Shown one piece after another: positions 52,540 to 60,966 of a stretch of DNA of 64,000 bases (position 1 is the stretch's first letter; every line of letters begins with the position of its first letter). The translations under genes were made by a program, and so were the position numbers. A model generated the notes under the pieces. That model was not told the DNA's origin. It searched no databases and was given only the letters and a program-made list of their open reading frames with translations. Source of the DNA: Pseudomonadota bacterium (GTDB lineage Bacteria; Myxococcota_A; UBA796; CAJQPC01); contig JAAESX010000100.1 of the NCBI GenBank assembly GCA_024228935.1, forward strand, positions 1 to 64,000, written 5' to 3'.

Positions 52540-53235
52540 TCAGACCGGGAGGTCGATCACCAGGGTGTCTGGCTTGTCTCGGGCCATGCGCGCTTTCAGG
52601 GCACCGTCCGGGCCCAGGTGCACGCTCCCGCCCATCCCGCGGGTGTGGGGTTCGTTCAAAGAGGACGGCCAGTTCGACTGGACCACGTGGGCTCCGCTCG
52701 CCTGGGCCAGTCGCTTGGCTCCTTCGATGTAGTCGTCGGGCCCACCGTCCCACTGGATGTAGCTGGGCCACAGGATGAGATCGCAGTCCAGCTGCGGTGC
52801 GTCGAGGACCTCGCGGCAGAGCACGGCGGTCGCGCGGAGTCCGTGCAGGTCGAACACCAGCCGGTGATGACCGGGCGAGAAGAACCGCGACTCGCTCTCG
52901 GTCAGTCCGATCTTCGGGAGGAACCTGGGCGGCGCGTCCGGAGTGAGGACCGCCAGCGTGTTCCGCACCCCCTTGCCCACCAGGTGGGGGGTACCGAACA
53001 GCGCGGTGACGCCGGTGCGATCCACGACGGCCTGGAGCTTCGTCCGGGCGTCGAGCAGGACCTGGCCGCGGCAGAGCGCGGGCAGTCCGCGGTGGAACCC
53101 CGTCAGCGCGCACTCGGGGAACAGCACCGCCTGGACGTCCAGCTGTTCGCCGAGGCGAACGAGCGCGTCCTCGATCTCGGCCACGTTGCCGTCGACCGTC
53201 GTGTGCATCGGAAACTGGACCGTCGCGAGCTTCAT
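52540..53235 (-). CDS. Carbon-nitrogen hydrolase (nitrilase superfamily)
   Basis: 231 residues from ATG 53235. Catalytic triad of the superfamily: Glu in VLFPECALTG, Lys in FLPKIGLTES, Cys in TAVLCREVLD. Shorter than typical members (about 260-280), mainly in the C-terminal part. Members hydrolyse nitriles or amides; the substrate cannot be inferred. Its ATG overlaps the stop of the LamG lipoprotein gene (ATGA), so the two are cotranslated although one product is exported. Confidence 0.85.
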   Translation of the reverse strand: MKLATVQFPMHTTVDGNVAEIEDALVRLGEQLDVQAVLFPECALTGFHRGLPALCRGQVLLDARTKLQAVVDRTGVTALFGTPHLVGKGVRNTLAVLTPDAPPRFLPKIGLTESESRFFSPGHHRLVFDLHGLRATAVLCREVLDAPQLDCDLILWPSYIQWDGGPDDYIEGAKRLAQASGAHVVQSNWPSSLNEPHTRGMGGSVHLGPDGALKARMARDKPDTLVIDLPV

Positions 53236-55076
53236 GGCAGGAACACCTCGGGGTCGAGCGCGAAGACGTAGGGGTAGAAGTCGCCCCAGGATGGGCTGCA
53301 GGACAGGTTGTCGTCGAAGCGCTTCTGGTAGTAGCGGCCTCCGCTCTCGGATGCGGTCCAGACCAGCCCCTCTGGGGACAGCCAGAGATCCTCGAAGCCC
53401 GCGGGCCCTGACAGGACCTCGGTGGCGTCGTCCTCGCCGGGGGTCCACACATACAGCCCGCTGTCGGCGTCGCCGTAGCTCTTCGACAGCAGCACGCTGT
53501 CGTCGGCCAGCGGCTGGACGCCCTGGACCTTCGAGATGGGCAGCTGGTGATGGTCGATGCGGGTGCCGAGCGTCCGGTCGGCGTTCAGCTCGAAGCTGCA
53601 GACGGTGGCTCCGGTGGTCGTGCTGAACGTCCCGGTCCAGAGCCGGTCCGTCGCGGGATCCCACGTCATGAAGGATGCGCCGCAGTCGGCGTTCTCGGTG
53701 TCCACCGGATCGAGCCACATCGGGGCGCCGCTCGGCAGGACGTCGCCGTCGGCCAGGTCGGTCACGTCGATGGGGATGCCGTCGTCCAGGTCGTAGAGCG
53801 CGAGCCCGTCGCCCCCGGTCGTCCAGACCCGGCCGCCACCCACCATCGCGGCGCCGCCGACGTGCGTGGTGTTGGCCGAGCCGTCGGGCTGGCGCAGCAT
53901 CCAGGTCCGGGTCAGCTCCGAGTCGCAGGGATCGACGCCGACCAGGATGCTGTGCACGTCGTAGGGCTCGTCGTCGCAGCCGTCATCGACGTCCTTGGCG
54001 CCGTAGTACATCGCGAGCAGGACCTCGCCGCCGAGCGTTCCGGTGACGCCCTGCACGACGTAGCGGTCGTCCTGGAAGGGCAGGCGGTACCTGGCCGCGG
54101 TGGCCTCGAGCAGGTTCGGGTGTGGCTCGATCGAGTCCGCCATCCGCTGGTCGACGCCGTCTCGGCCGGACAGGTAGTCGTGGTAGCTGGGCGAGTCGAA
54201 GTAGCGGCTCCCGTCGCGCAGGATGCGGTCGCCGAGCCAGCCGGGGTCGAGCACGTGGTCGTGCACGACGACGGCGTAGATCTCGCCGTCGAAGGGGCTG
54301 TCGTACGTGTACGTGCCGCCGTCCTCGTTCGGCTCGGCGCCCACGGTCGGACCGACGCTGCTGTCCTTGGGCGAGTCGGTGTCCGCGCTGACCGCGCAGT
54401 CGGACTCGCCGTCCAGCCAGAGGCAGAGCTGGTAGCCGTCACCTCGCTGATCGACGATGAAGGCGGCGTGGTGCCAGCCGCCATCGGCGACGTCGAAGGC
54501 GATGTGCTCGAGCGAGCTGTACGAGCTCCCGTCCTTCAGCCGGTACAGCCCGCGCAGCTGCCCCTCCTTCACCTTCAGGCTGAACCCGCCGCCTTCGGTG
54601 TTGCTGAACAGCGTCTGCCACTCAACGCTCGAGTCGGTGCGGAACCATGCCTCGACCGTCACGTCGTTGGCGTCGATGGCGTCGTCCGCGCGCCAGTAGT
54701 CGTCCTCGAATGTGGTGACCGGCCGATCGCGGAACGGGGAGACGCCGTCGACCTCGGGCCCTCGGTACGTGGTCGTGACGTCGCTGCCGGTCAGCGAGTG
54801 GTCCGCGACGTCGCTCACCCAGGACGGCGTGCTGCCGGTGTACGTCCGGAACCGGAAGATCGCGCCGCCGCTCGCGCCGTCGTCGCTCGCGGCCAGGGTC
54901 TGGCGAGGCACGGTCTCGCAGATGACGTCGGTGTCCGCATCGGCGTCCGAGTCCGCATCGGCGTCCGAGTCCGAGTCGGTGTCGGAGTCCGCATCGGTGT
55001 CGGTGTCGGACTCGACCGTGGAGTCCGTGTCGGGCTCGGGCTCGGGTGTGGGGCAGGCGAGAAGGAGCAGCAGCAT
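53232..55076 (-). CDS. LamG-domain lipoprotein with Asp/Ser/Thr-rich stalk
   Basis: 614 residues; leader MLLLLLACPTPEPEPD (ATG 55076). Residues 20-50 are an Asp/Ser/Ala/Thr repeat stalk. A concanavalin-like LamG_3 domain follows at about 65-270 (VEAWFRTDSSVEWQTLFS, HHAAFIVDQRGDGYQLCLWL, FDGEIYAVVVHDHVL). The C-terminal half is beta-propeller-like (VGVDPCDSELTRTWMLRQPD, LWTGTFSTTTGATVC). Predicted surface carbohydrate- or protein-binding lipoprotein. Confidence 0.8.
   Translation of the reverse strand: MLLLLLACPTPEPEPDTDSTVESDTDTDADSDTDSDSDADADSDADADTDVICETVPRQTLAASDDGASGGAIFRFRTYTGSTPSWVSDVADHSLTGSDVTTTYRGPEVDGVSPFRDRPVTTFEDDYWRADDAIDANDVTVEAWFRTDSSVEWQTLFSNTEGGGFSLKVKEGQLRGLYRLKDGSSYSSLEHIAFDVADGGWHHAAFIVDQRGDGYQLCLWLDGESDCAVSADTDSPKDSSVGPTVGAEPNEDGGTYTYDSPFDGEIYAVVVHDHVLDPGWLGDRILRDGSRYFDSPSYHDYLSGRDGVDQRMADSIEPHPNLLEATAARYRLPFQDDRYVVQGVTGTLGGEVLLAMYYGAKDVDDGCDDEPYDVHSILVGVDPCDSELTRTWMLRQPDGSANTTHVGGAAMVGGGRVWTTGGDGLALYDLDDGIPIDVTDLADGDVLPSGAPMWLDPVDTENADCGASFMTWDPATDRLWTGTFSTTTGATVCSFELNADRTLGTRIDHHQLPISKVQGVQPLADDSVLLSKSYGDADSGLYVWTPGEDDATEVLSGPAGFEDLWLSPEGLVWTASESGGRYYQKRFDDNLSCSPSWGDFYPYVFALDPEVFLP
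54925..55010 (-). repeat. Hexanucleotide-type repeat encoding Asp-Ser/Ala/Thr stalk
   Basis: Irregular repeats of GACTCG, GATGCG and GACACC on the coding strand, making a highly acidic stalk. A similar array occurs at 58555-58620 in another lipoprotein gene. Confidence 0.8.
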
Positions 55077-55096
55077 GCCGACGGGGTACCACACGG

Positions 55097-55102
55097 TAGA
55101 GT
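55097..55102 (+). promoter_or_regulatory. Candidate -10 hexamer TAGAGT for the symporter
   Basis: TAGAGT, 9 bases before ATG 55112, in the 35-base divergent gap with the LamG lipoprotein gene. Confidence 0.4.
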
Positions 55103-55111
55103 CCGCCCCGC

Positions 55112-57208
55112 ATGGATGCCTTGGTCTACCAGTACTCCGTCGGCGGGGTCGTCTTCGCGGCCGGCCTCTACTTCGCGTGGCGCCAGGGCTACGTCGGGAC
55201 GAGCGGCGCGCAGCTGCGGAACCTGGTGCTCCTGGTCGGTGGTCTGGCCGCCGTGTTCGGCATCCAGGCCTACCTGCAGTACGCCCCGATGGAGGAGGCC
55301 GCCCAGGTCCCGTACACCGGCGAGCCCTACGTCCGGACCCAGCTCGGCACCCCGATCGACTACGCGATCATGGTCGGGTACTTCGTCGCGATGCTGGCTA
55401 TCGGCACGTGGTTCGGCCGCGGCTCGACCTCGACGAAGGACTTCTTCTTCGGAGGCCAGCGCTTCAGCTGGTGGCTCATCGCGTTCTCGATGGTCGCGAC
55501 CACCATCGGCTCGTACAGCTTCGTCAAGTACAGCAAGATCGCGTTCGGCTACGGCATCGCCAGCAGCCAGACCTACCTGAACGACTGGCTCTGGGCCCCC
55601 TTGCTGATGTTCGGGTGGCTGCCGCTCCTGTACTTCAGTCGGGTCGTCAGCATCCCCGAGTACTTCGCTCGCCGGTTCGGGCCGGGGGCGAGGCAGGTCG
55701 CGACGTGGCTGCTGCTCGTCTACCTGGTCGGCTACGTCGGCATCAACCTGTTCACGATGGGCCAGGCGCTCAGCATCCTGTTGGGCTGGCCGGTGTTCTG
55801 GTCGGCTGCCGGTGTGGCCGCCGTGAGCGCGGTCTACGTCACGTTCGGTGGCCAGACCAGCGTCATCATGACGGACCTGTTCCAGGGCGCGATGCTGCTC
55901 GCGACGGGCCTGATCCTGCTGTTGTTGGGCATCGACTACCTGGGCGGCTTCGACGAGTTCTGGGTGCACCTGCCGCGCGGCCACCGCCAGGCCTTCGTGC
56001 CCCTGAACGAGGACCCGAACTACCCCGCCGTCGGCATCTTCTGGCAGGACGCCATGGCCAACTCGGCGATGTTCTACTTCCTGAACCAGGGCATGGTGAT
56101 GCGGCTGTTGTCCGCGCGCTCGGTGAAGGACTCGCGCAAGGCCGTGACCACCGTGATGCTGGTGCTCATGCCCATCGCTGCGCTGGTCGTGGCGAGCGGC
56201 GGCTGGGTCGCCAAGGCCCTGACCCACGCCGGCGTCATCGACCCGAACATCGAGGGCAAGGAGGCCTTCTTCGTCGCGGCCGACTTCCTGGCGATGCCGG
56301 GGGTCTTCGGGCTCATCATGGCGGCCCTGACCGCGGCGCTCATGTCGACGGTCGACACGCTGGTCACAGCGGTCGCGGCCATCGCGGTGAACGACCTGTA
56401 CGTGCCGCGGCGGCCAAAGTCTACGGACGAGCAGCGCCTGCGGGTGGCGCGCATCTCGAGCGTGACCATCAGCGTCGTCGGCGTCGCGCTCGTGCCCGTG
56501 TTCATGCAGTTCGGCTCGATCTACTCGGCGCACGGCGCGTTCACGGCCGCGGTCACTCCTCCGCTCGTCGTGTCGCTGCTGCTCGGCGTCTTCTGGCGTC
56601 GCTACACCCCGACGGCCGCGCTCTGGACGATGGTCGGCGGGTCCATCGCCATCTTCGCGAGCGTGGTCTGGCCCGAGCTCATCGCGCCGTTCGCCCACGG
56701 GGTGCCGATGAAGGAGGTCGAGGACGGCTTCCTGGCCGGCAAGGACGTCTGGAAGTTCATGCGCGCGTTCTACGGAATCGTGGTCTGTGCCGCTATCGGC
56801 GTTGGGGTCTCGCTGTTCACCAAGGCCCGTCCGATCGAGGACGTGAAGGGCCTGGTCTGGGGAACGGTCGAGGACGCCATCGCCTGGTACAAGGGCGCTC
56901 CCGGCAAGGAGGTCGAGTCCGACTGGGCCCCCGCCACGGCGCGAGCTGGGGACGATGACCGACGGCTCGGCCCGGGGCTCCTGCCGGTGGTCACGCTCGA
57001 CGAGGGGCTGGCCGCCACCATCGGTGCCAACGTCGGCGACCTGGTCTACCTGAGCGACGCGCGCGCCTGGCTCGGGGGGCTGAAGGCTTCGCACGCCGTC
57101 ATCGACGGCATCGAGCAGCTGGGCGACGGCGCGATCGTGGTCGGTCCGACCCTGGTGCGGGTGCTCGGTGGGACGGACAAGCCGCTGCGGGTGAAGCGGC
57201 TCTACTGA
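55112..57208 (+). CDS. Sodium/solute symporter (SSS) family transporter
   Basis: 698 residues with about 13-14 membrane helices. Family motifs: an N-terminal YFVAMLAIGTWFGRG, DFFFGGQRFSWWLIAFSMVA, a helix with YVTFGGQTSVIMTDLFQG, and ALTAALMSTVDTLVTAVAA (the conserved Na-binding Ser region of SSS helix 8). Imports a solute with Na+; sugar, amino acid or carboxylate cannot be distinguished. An extra hydrophobic segment precedes the core, and the C-terminal 100 residues form a soluble tail. Convergent with the Hint gene, overlapping by 7 bases. Confidence 0.9.
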   Translation: MDALVYQYSVGGVVFAAGLYFAWRQGYVGTSGAQLRNLVLLVGGLAAVFGIQAYLQYAPMEEAAQVPYTGEPYVRTQLGTPIDYAIMVGYFVAMLAIGTWFGRGSTSTKDFFFGGQRFSWWLIAFSMVATTIGSYSFVKYSKIAFGYGIASSQTYLNDWLWAPLLMFGWLPLLYFSRVVSIPEYFARRFGPGARQVATWLLLVYLVGYVGINLFTMGQALSILLGWPVFWSAAGVAAVSAVYVTFGGQTSVIMTDLFQGAMLLATGLILLLLGIDYLGGFDEFWVHLPRGHRQAFVPLNEDPNYPAVGIFWQDAMANSAMFYFLNQGMVMRLLSARSVKDSRKAVTTVMLVLMPIAALVVASGGWVAKALTHAGVIDPNIEGKEAFFVAADFLAMPGVFGLIMAALTAALMSTVDTLVTAVAAIAVNDLYVPRRPKSTDEQRLRVARISSVTISVVGVALVPVFMQFGSIYSAHGAFTAAVTPPLVVSLLLGVFWRRYTPTAALWTMVGGSIAIFASVVWPELIAPFAHGVPMKEVEDGFLAGKDVWKFMRAFYGIVVCAAIGVGVSLFTKARPIEDVKGLVWGTVEDAIAWYKGAPGKEVESDWAPATARAGDDDRRLGPGLLPVVTLDEGLAATIGANVGDLVYLSDARAWLGGLKASHAVIDGIEQLGDGAIVVGPTLVRVLGGTDKPLRVKRLY

Positions 57209-58059
57209 GCCGGGACCCAGGCGGGCCACGGCGCCCAGCCGTCATCGGCCTCGATCATCCACTCGTCGGCCCAGCCCAGGCCGACGCCCTGGTACAGCGG
57301 GCCGCCGAGCACGGTGATGTCGTCCCCGTCCACGAAGCCCAGCTCCGAGCAGTCGCCCGCGGTGGTCGAGCCGTCGGCGAACTCGACAGAGTACGCGTAC
57401 TCGCACTCGGGGCAGCCCTCGTGGGGGCTCACGCCGATGGTCGGGTAGCTGAACTCGCAGGTCAGCTCCTGGGTCGCCGTGTCCTTGGACCACACCGAGT
57501 ACGTGCCGCGCAGGGTGTCGTCGAGGTCCCGGGTCTCGCCGTGCTCGAGCTCGACGAGGCCGGTGTCCGAGCCGCCCGTGTGGGGCCGCGCCGTGTCGAT
57601 GAAGGCGACGGACTTGTTGTGCACCAGCACGCCCTCGGCGAAGTAGGTCTCCTCGCCCTCGACCGAGATGTTGAAGACCTCGATGGGGCCGGCTTCGTCG
57701 AGGATGACGTCGATGCGACGCTCGCTCGCCTCGACGCCGTTCCAGACGTGGACGGGGCTGCCGACCTGCAGGCTCCTCGCCTCGACCCAGGCGCCGTCGG
57801 ACCAGAACGGGTGCTCGCCGCTGACGCCGGCGATGAGCCGGTCGCCGACGGTGACTCGGCGGGTCGAGGTGACCGTGTTCCGATGGAGCGCGGTGATGCG
57901 GCGCTCGACGCGGCGCAGGGTGGTCACGTCGAAGGCCCAGACCGTGTCGCCGACGGCCAGGGTCTCGATGGGGCGAGGTCCTGTGGGCGTGTCGACGCGC
58001 GTGCCGGCGACGAAGCAGAAGGACGTGCCGAAGCAGGCAGAGAGCTGGAGGAGAAGCAT
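57202..58059 (-). CDS. Hint-domain lipoprotein (bacterial intein-like)
   Basis: 285 residues; MLLLQLSAC is a lipoprotein leader and a second Cys, in FCFVAGTRVDTPTGPRPIET, starts a Hint domain (residues about 15-150). Later motifs are GVSGEHPFWSDGAWVEARSL and the end NISVEGEETYFAEGVLVHN, matching the bacterial intein-like type with a terminal His-Asn. The Cys could self-process, releasing the C-terminal domain. That domain (CEFSYPTIGVSPHEGCPECE, TTAGDCSELGF, GPLYQGVGLGWADEW) is paralogous to the protein encoded next door at 58108-58680. GGAG lies close to the ATG. Confidence 0.85.
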   Translation of the reverse strand: MLLLQLSACFGTSFCFVAGTRVDTPTGPRPIETLAVGDTVWAFDVTTLRRVERRITALHRNTVTSTRRVTVGDRLIAGVSGEHPFWSDGAWVEARSLQVGSPVHVWNGVEASERRIDVILDEAGPIEVFNISVEGEETYFAEGVLVHNKSVAFIDTARPHTGGSDTGLVELEHGETRDLDDTLRGTYSVWSKDTATQELTCEFSYPTIGVSPHEGCPECEYAYSVEFADGSTTAGDCSELGFVDGDDITVLGGPLYQGVGLGWADEWMIEADDGWAPWPAWVPAQ

Positions 58060-58107
58060 GGTGCTCCGGACTGCCCGATAGCTGGAGTGTAGCTGCGGGC
58101 GAGGGGG

Positions 58108-58680
58108 TCAGTAGACGTACCGGTTTGCGGAAAAGCTGAGCGTCGTCCCGTCGAACTCGGCGTACGCCCAGGGGTACCAGGTAGGTCCGTTTCCGCGACC
58201 CAGCTGCATCATCAGGACGTCTTGGTATTCGGAGCCGTTCGTCGGATGCACGGCCGTCTCCGCGAAGCCGATGCCCTGCCCGTCGTACAGGCCGGCGTGG
58301 GAGGCGGCAGCGCCTTCCTCGATGTCGAGCCTGTCGCAGTCGCCCGATGTGGTCGCCCCGGGTCCGTAGCTGGTCTCCCACGCGAATTGGCAGTCATCGC
58401 AGCTGTCGAGCGGAGCGGTGCCTTGGGTCGGCCAGCCGTATGAGCAGATGATCTCCCCGTGGTAGTTGCTCCACAGCCCCAGGCCGATCTCGCCGTTGAG
58501 CTCTGCGTCGAGCTCGCCGTTCATGCCGGTCATGAACCCCGTGTCTCCCGGCGCGTCGGAGTCGGAGTCGGAGTCACTGTCGGAGTCGGCGTCCGAGTCC
58601 GAGTCCGCGTCCGCGTCCGCCTCGGGAGGATCGGGCTCGGACGAGACGGGCTCGCAGGCGGCGAGGAGAACCAGGAGCAT
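58108..58680 (-). CDS. Lipoprotein related to the C-terminal domain of the Hint protein
   Basis: 190 residues; leader MLLVLLAACEP, then a long Asp/Ser/Ala stalk. The globular part (IICSYGWPTQGTAPLDSCDD, CQFAW, TTSGDCDRLDIEE, GLYDGQGIGFAE, WYPWAYAEFDG) aligns by eye with the domain after the Hint module in the adjacent gene, including Cys-x2-Cys, GDC and LY-x-G-x-G positions. No known function. The two genes are probably a local duplication with domain swap. Confidence 0.72.
   Translation of the reverse strand: MLLVLLAACEPVSSEPDPPEADADADSDSDADSDSDSDSDSDAPGDTGFMTGMNGELDAELNGEIGLGLWSNYHGEIICSYGWPTQGTAPLDSCDDCQFAWETSYGPGATTSGDCDRLDIEEGAAASHAGLYDGQGIGFAETAVHPTNGSEYQDVLMMQLGRGNGPTWYPWAYAEFDGTTLSFSANRYVY
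58555..58620 (-). repeat. Asp/Ser/Ala-encoding repeat stalk
   Basis: Tandem GACTCG and GACGCG-type hexamers on the coding strand, as in the LamG lipoprotein gene. Confidence 0.8.
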
Positions 58681-58714
58681 CACAGCCTCGGGACAGAGGT
58701 TCGACTTCTTGGTA

Positions 58715-60247
58715 TCAGAGCTCCGGGATGGGCCCCAGGATGGCACTCTTGGTCGGGCTCTCGCCGCGCGTTCCGTGCTGCTCGGTCACCGTGAACCACC
58801 CGGCATCGGGGTGGTGGTGGATGCCGGCCACCTCGGCCCCACCGCCCTCAGCGCTAAGGACCGTCGTCAGCGAGTCGTCGTCCGGGTCCCACGCCCACAG
58901 AAGGTTCGGGTCGTGCAGTCGGGTGTCCTCGGCGATCATCAACAGGTCGCCCAGCATCGTGATGTTGTCCGGGTTGCTGATGCCGTCCGGCGAGCACATC
59001 GCTCCGACGGGATGGCCCGCGAGAGGGATCGACCAGGCCCCGGCGGTCCAGCTCTCATCGAGCTCGAACTGCAGGATGGCCCCGCAGCCGTTCGGCGGGA
59101 GCTGGATGTGGTCGTGCAGGTCCCAGGCCGGATCCCGGCGCGTCATGCCGTAGTCGACCGTCGACATCGCCAGGTAGAGCCGGCTGCGCTCGACGTCGAT
59201 GGCCAGGCCCTCGGCCTTGCTCATCTCGGTGGTGGCGCCCAGCAGCGCGGCGTAGCGGCGTGTCTCCAGGCGCGAGGCCTGCAGCTCCATGCCCTCGTTC
59301 AGCGTGAGGCACTCGACCCCCCACTGGGTCAGGATCTCGGTGCAGCCCTCGGCGTCGACGGTGAACATGTCGTCGAAGGGGGTGCTGCGGTCGACCTCGT
59401 CGTTCGTCGCGTGGCCCAGCGAGATCCACTCGACCCGGTCGGCGTGGAAGCGCGCAGCGAACAGCTCGCCGGCGGACAGGTCCTTCGGGGTGTCCGCCAC
59501 GAAACGGTAGAAGCCATCGCCCAGCCCGTCGTCGGACATGTAGACGGTCTTCTCGTCGGGCGCGACGACGCCCAGCTCGTGCGAGAACCGGCCCATCGCG
59601 TAGTGCTTCACGACCTGGGTCGTGCCCGCGGCGTCGAGGACCGTGACCTCGGGGATCCAGCCGTAGTCGTACACGTTGGCTTGCGACAGGTCGCCCTCGA
59701 ACCAGCCGGCCAGGTAGCTGAAGCCTTGCCAGTTGTCCGACACGCCGCCCTCGGGCAGCCACTTGCGTGCGTCGGCCTCGTACTCCTCGCTGGAGAGGAG
59801 GGTGTTCCACGGGGTCACGTCACCCGAACAGGGGAGCGCGATGCCGTTCACGCCGCTCATGTCGATGGGGCGGGTCGACACGGGGGTCATCTCGGCGTCC
59901 ATCTCGGTCAGGTAGGTGGCGCCGGGATGGCACTCGACGTGGGAGAGGTGGAAGGTCTGTCCCTCGACCACCAGCAGCGCGGCGAAGTCCTGGTTGTTGC
60001 ACTGCTGGAAGCCCTTGCCCGTGCGGTCGACGAGCTGTCCGAAGGGCGTCCCGCCGATGTCCTGCCCGTCTTCGGCGAACACGCGGTACTCGAGCGGGTG
60101 TCGCACGCCATCGACCCAGAGAGCGGGCGAGACCTTCTCGTCGGCGGGCTCGAAGACGAGCCGCTCGGCGGAAGGCGGCGTCGGACCCGTGATTTCCGGG
60201 GCGGCGATGGGGGGCTTGGTGGCGGCGCAGGCGAGAAGGAACAGCAT
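58715..60247 (-). CDS. PhoX-like (DUF839) lipoprotein
   Basis: 510 residues; leader MLFLLACAATKPP. Contains GGTPFGQLVDRTGKGFQQC..., CSGDVTPWNTLLSSEE (PhoX-type active-site region WGTxLxxEE), GRFSHELGVVAPDEKTVYMS, DGFYRFVAD and CSPDGISNPDNITML. These match the beta-propeller alkaline phosphatase PhoX/DUF839 family, which uses Ca and Fe. Predicted surface or periplasmic phosphatase acting on phosphate esters; unusual in being a lipoprotein rather than Tat-exported. Confidence 0.82.
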   Translation of the reverse strand: MLFLLACAATKPPIAAPEITGPTPPSAERLVFEPADEKVSPALWVDGVRHPLEYRVFAEDGQDIGGTPFGQLVDRTGKGFQQCNNQDFAALLVVEGQTFHLSHVECHPGATYLTEMDAEMTPVSTRPIDMSGVNGIALPCSGDVTPWNTLLSSEEYEADARKWLPEGGVSDNWQGFSYLAGWFEGDLSQANVYDYGWIPEVTVLDAAGTTQVVKHYAMGRFSHELGVVAPDEKTVYMSDDGLGDGFYRFVADTPKDLSAGELFAARFHADRVEWISLGHATNDEVDRSTPFDDMFTVDAEGCTEILTQWGVECLTLNEGMELQASRLETRRYAALLGATTEMSKAEGLAIDVERSRLYLAMSTVDYGMTRRDPAWDLHDHIQLPPNGCGAILQFELDESWTAGAWSIPLAGHPVGAMCSPDGISNPDNITMLGDLLMIAEDTRLHDPNLLWAWDPDDDSLTTVLSAEGGGAEVAGIHHHPDAGWFTVTEQHGTRGESPTKSAILGPIPEL

Positions 60248-60334
60248 GGAATGTCAGCTAACTGTGGCGAGGCACACAGGGCGAAGCAACTCTGTGGACT
60301 CGGCGCTACACTTCAGCCTCTTGGAGACACCGAC

Positions 60335-60865
60335 ATGACTGCTCTCGTTTTTCTCCTGGCCTGTGGCCAGGGTGTTATCGCGCTCGGCGACGAAGCTCCC
60401 GGCACCAACGATCCCGGGCCGGGCGACACCGGCTTGGAGGAAGAGGAGCCCGTGATCTCCCAGGCCGCTGGCGACTACGCCACCGAGATCTACTGGGAGA
60501 TCCCGGACTTCGACTGGTACATCTGCGAGGGTGAGGACTTCGACTTCACGGTCGACGACGACGGCGTCCTGACCGGCGACGGCGAGTGCCGGTACTACGG
60601 CTCGGGCGGCGGCGAGTACGACATGTTCTTCCAGGTGGAGGGCGCGGTCGACGAGGACGGCGAGGTCACCGGCTCGATCGAGTTCGACTGCTGGGAGTAC
60701 CCCGATGACGACTGGGAGCTGAACGAGCTCAGCGGCGAGATCGAGGGTGACATCGACGAGGACGGAGACGTCCAGATCAGCTTCGAGTCCTACGCGAACT
60801 ACGACGGCTACTACGACTACGGCGACATGGACGTCGTGGGCGAGATCTGGGGCGGCCTGGACTGA
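60335..60865 (+). CDS. Acidic lipoprotein of unknown function
   Basis: 176 residues from ATG 60335 (GGAG 10 bases upstream); leader MTALVFLLACGQG. Rich in Asp, Glu and Tyr; body is made of short acidic beta-strands (DFDFTVDDDGVLTGDGECRY, VEGAVDEDGEVTGSIEFDCW, GEIEGDIDEDGDVQISFESY), suggesting a repeating beta-fold that may bind Ca2+. No family recognised. Confidence 0.75.
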   Translation: MTALVFLLACGQGVIALGDEAPGTNDPGPGDTGLEEEEPVISQAAGDYATEIYWEIPDFDWYICEGEDFDFTVDDDGVLTGDGECRYYGSGGGEYDMFFQVEGAVDEDGEVTGSIEFDCWEYPDDDWELNELSGEIEGDIDEDGDVQISFESYANYDGYYDYGDMDVVGEIWGGLD

Positions 60866-60909
60866 CGCGAGGCCCTGGGCCGGTTCGCACACCGATAGTA
60901 CGGCTCTCC

Positions 60910-60915
60910 TTGACA
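60910..60915 (+). promoter_or_regulatory. TTGACA -35-like box
   Basis: A perfect TTGACA in the gap before the Cys-rich lipoprotein gene. A good -10 at the usual spacing is not evident (AGATCC at 60933-60938 is poor). Confidence 0.35.
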
Positions 60916-60936
60916 GAGCGGATCCCGCAGGGAGAT

Positions 60937-60955
60937 CCTCGGTTTTCAACCGAGG
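60937..60955 (+). promoter_or_regulatory. Hairpin overlapping a ribosome binding site
   Basis: CCTCGGTT (60937-60944), loop TTC, AACCGAGG (60948-60955): a perfect 8-bp stem. The 3' arm overlaps GAGGAG (60953-60958), the Shine-Dalgarno of the gene starting at 60967, so it could hide that site. There is no T-run after it, so it is not a standard terminator. Confidence 0.6.
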
Positions 60956-60966
60956 AGAACCTTCCT

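Noticed and set aside
54925..55010. A regulatory or mobile repeat array
   Set aside because: The hexamer repeats stay in frame and encode an Asp/Ser/Ala stalk typical of lipoproteins in this group.
39913..57248. Further GTCATCGG copies at about 9012, 39910 and 57240
   Set aside because: They are single 8-mers inside coding regions (Val-Ile-Gly codons or their complement) without the second copy at 11 bases.
60937..60955. Rho-independent terminator
   Set aside because: The stem is perfect but no T-run follows, and it overlaps the ribosome binding site of the next gene. A regulatory hairpin fits better.
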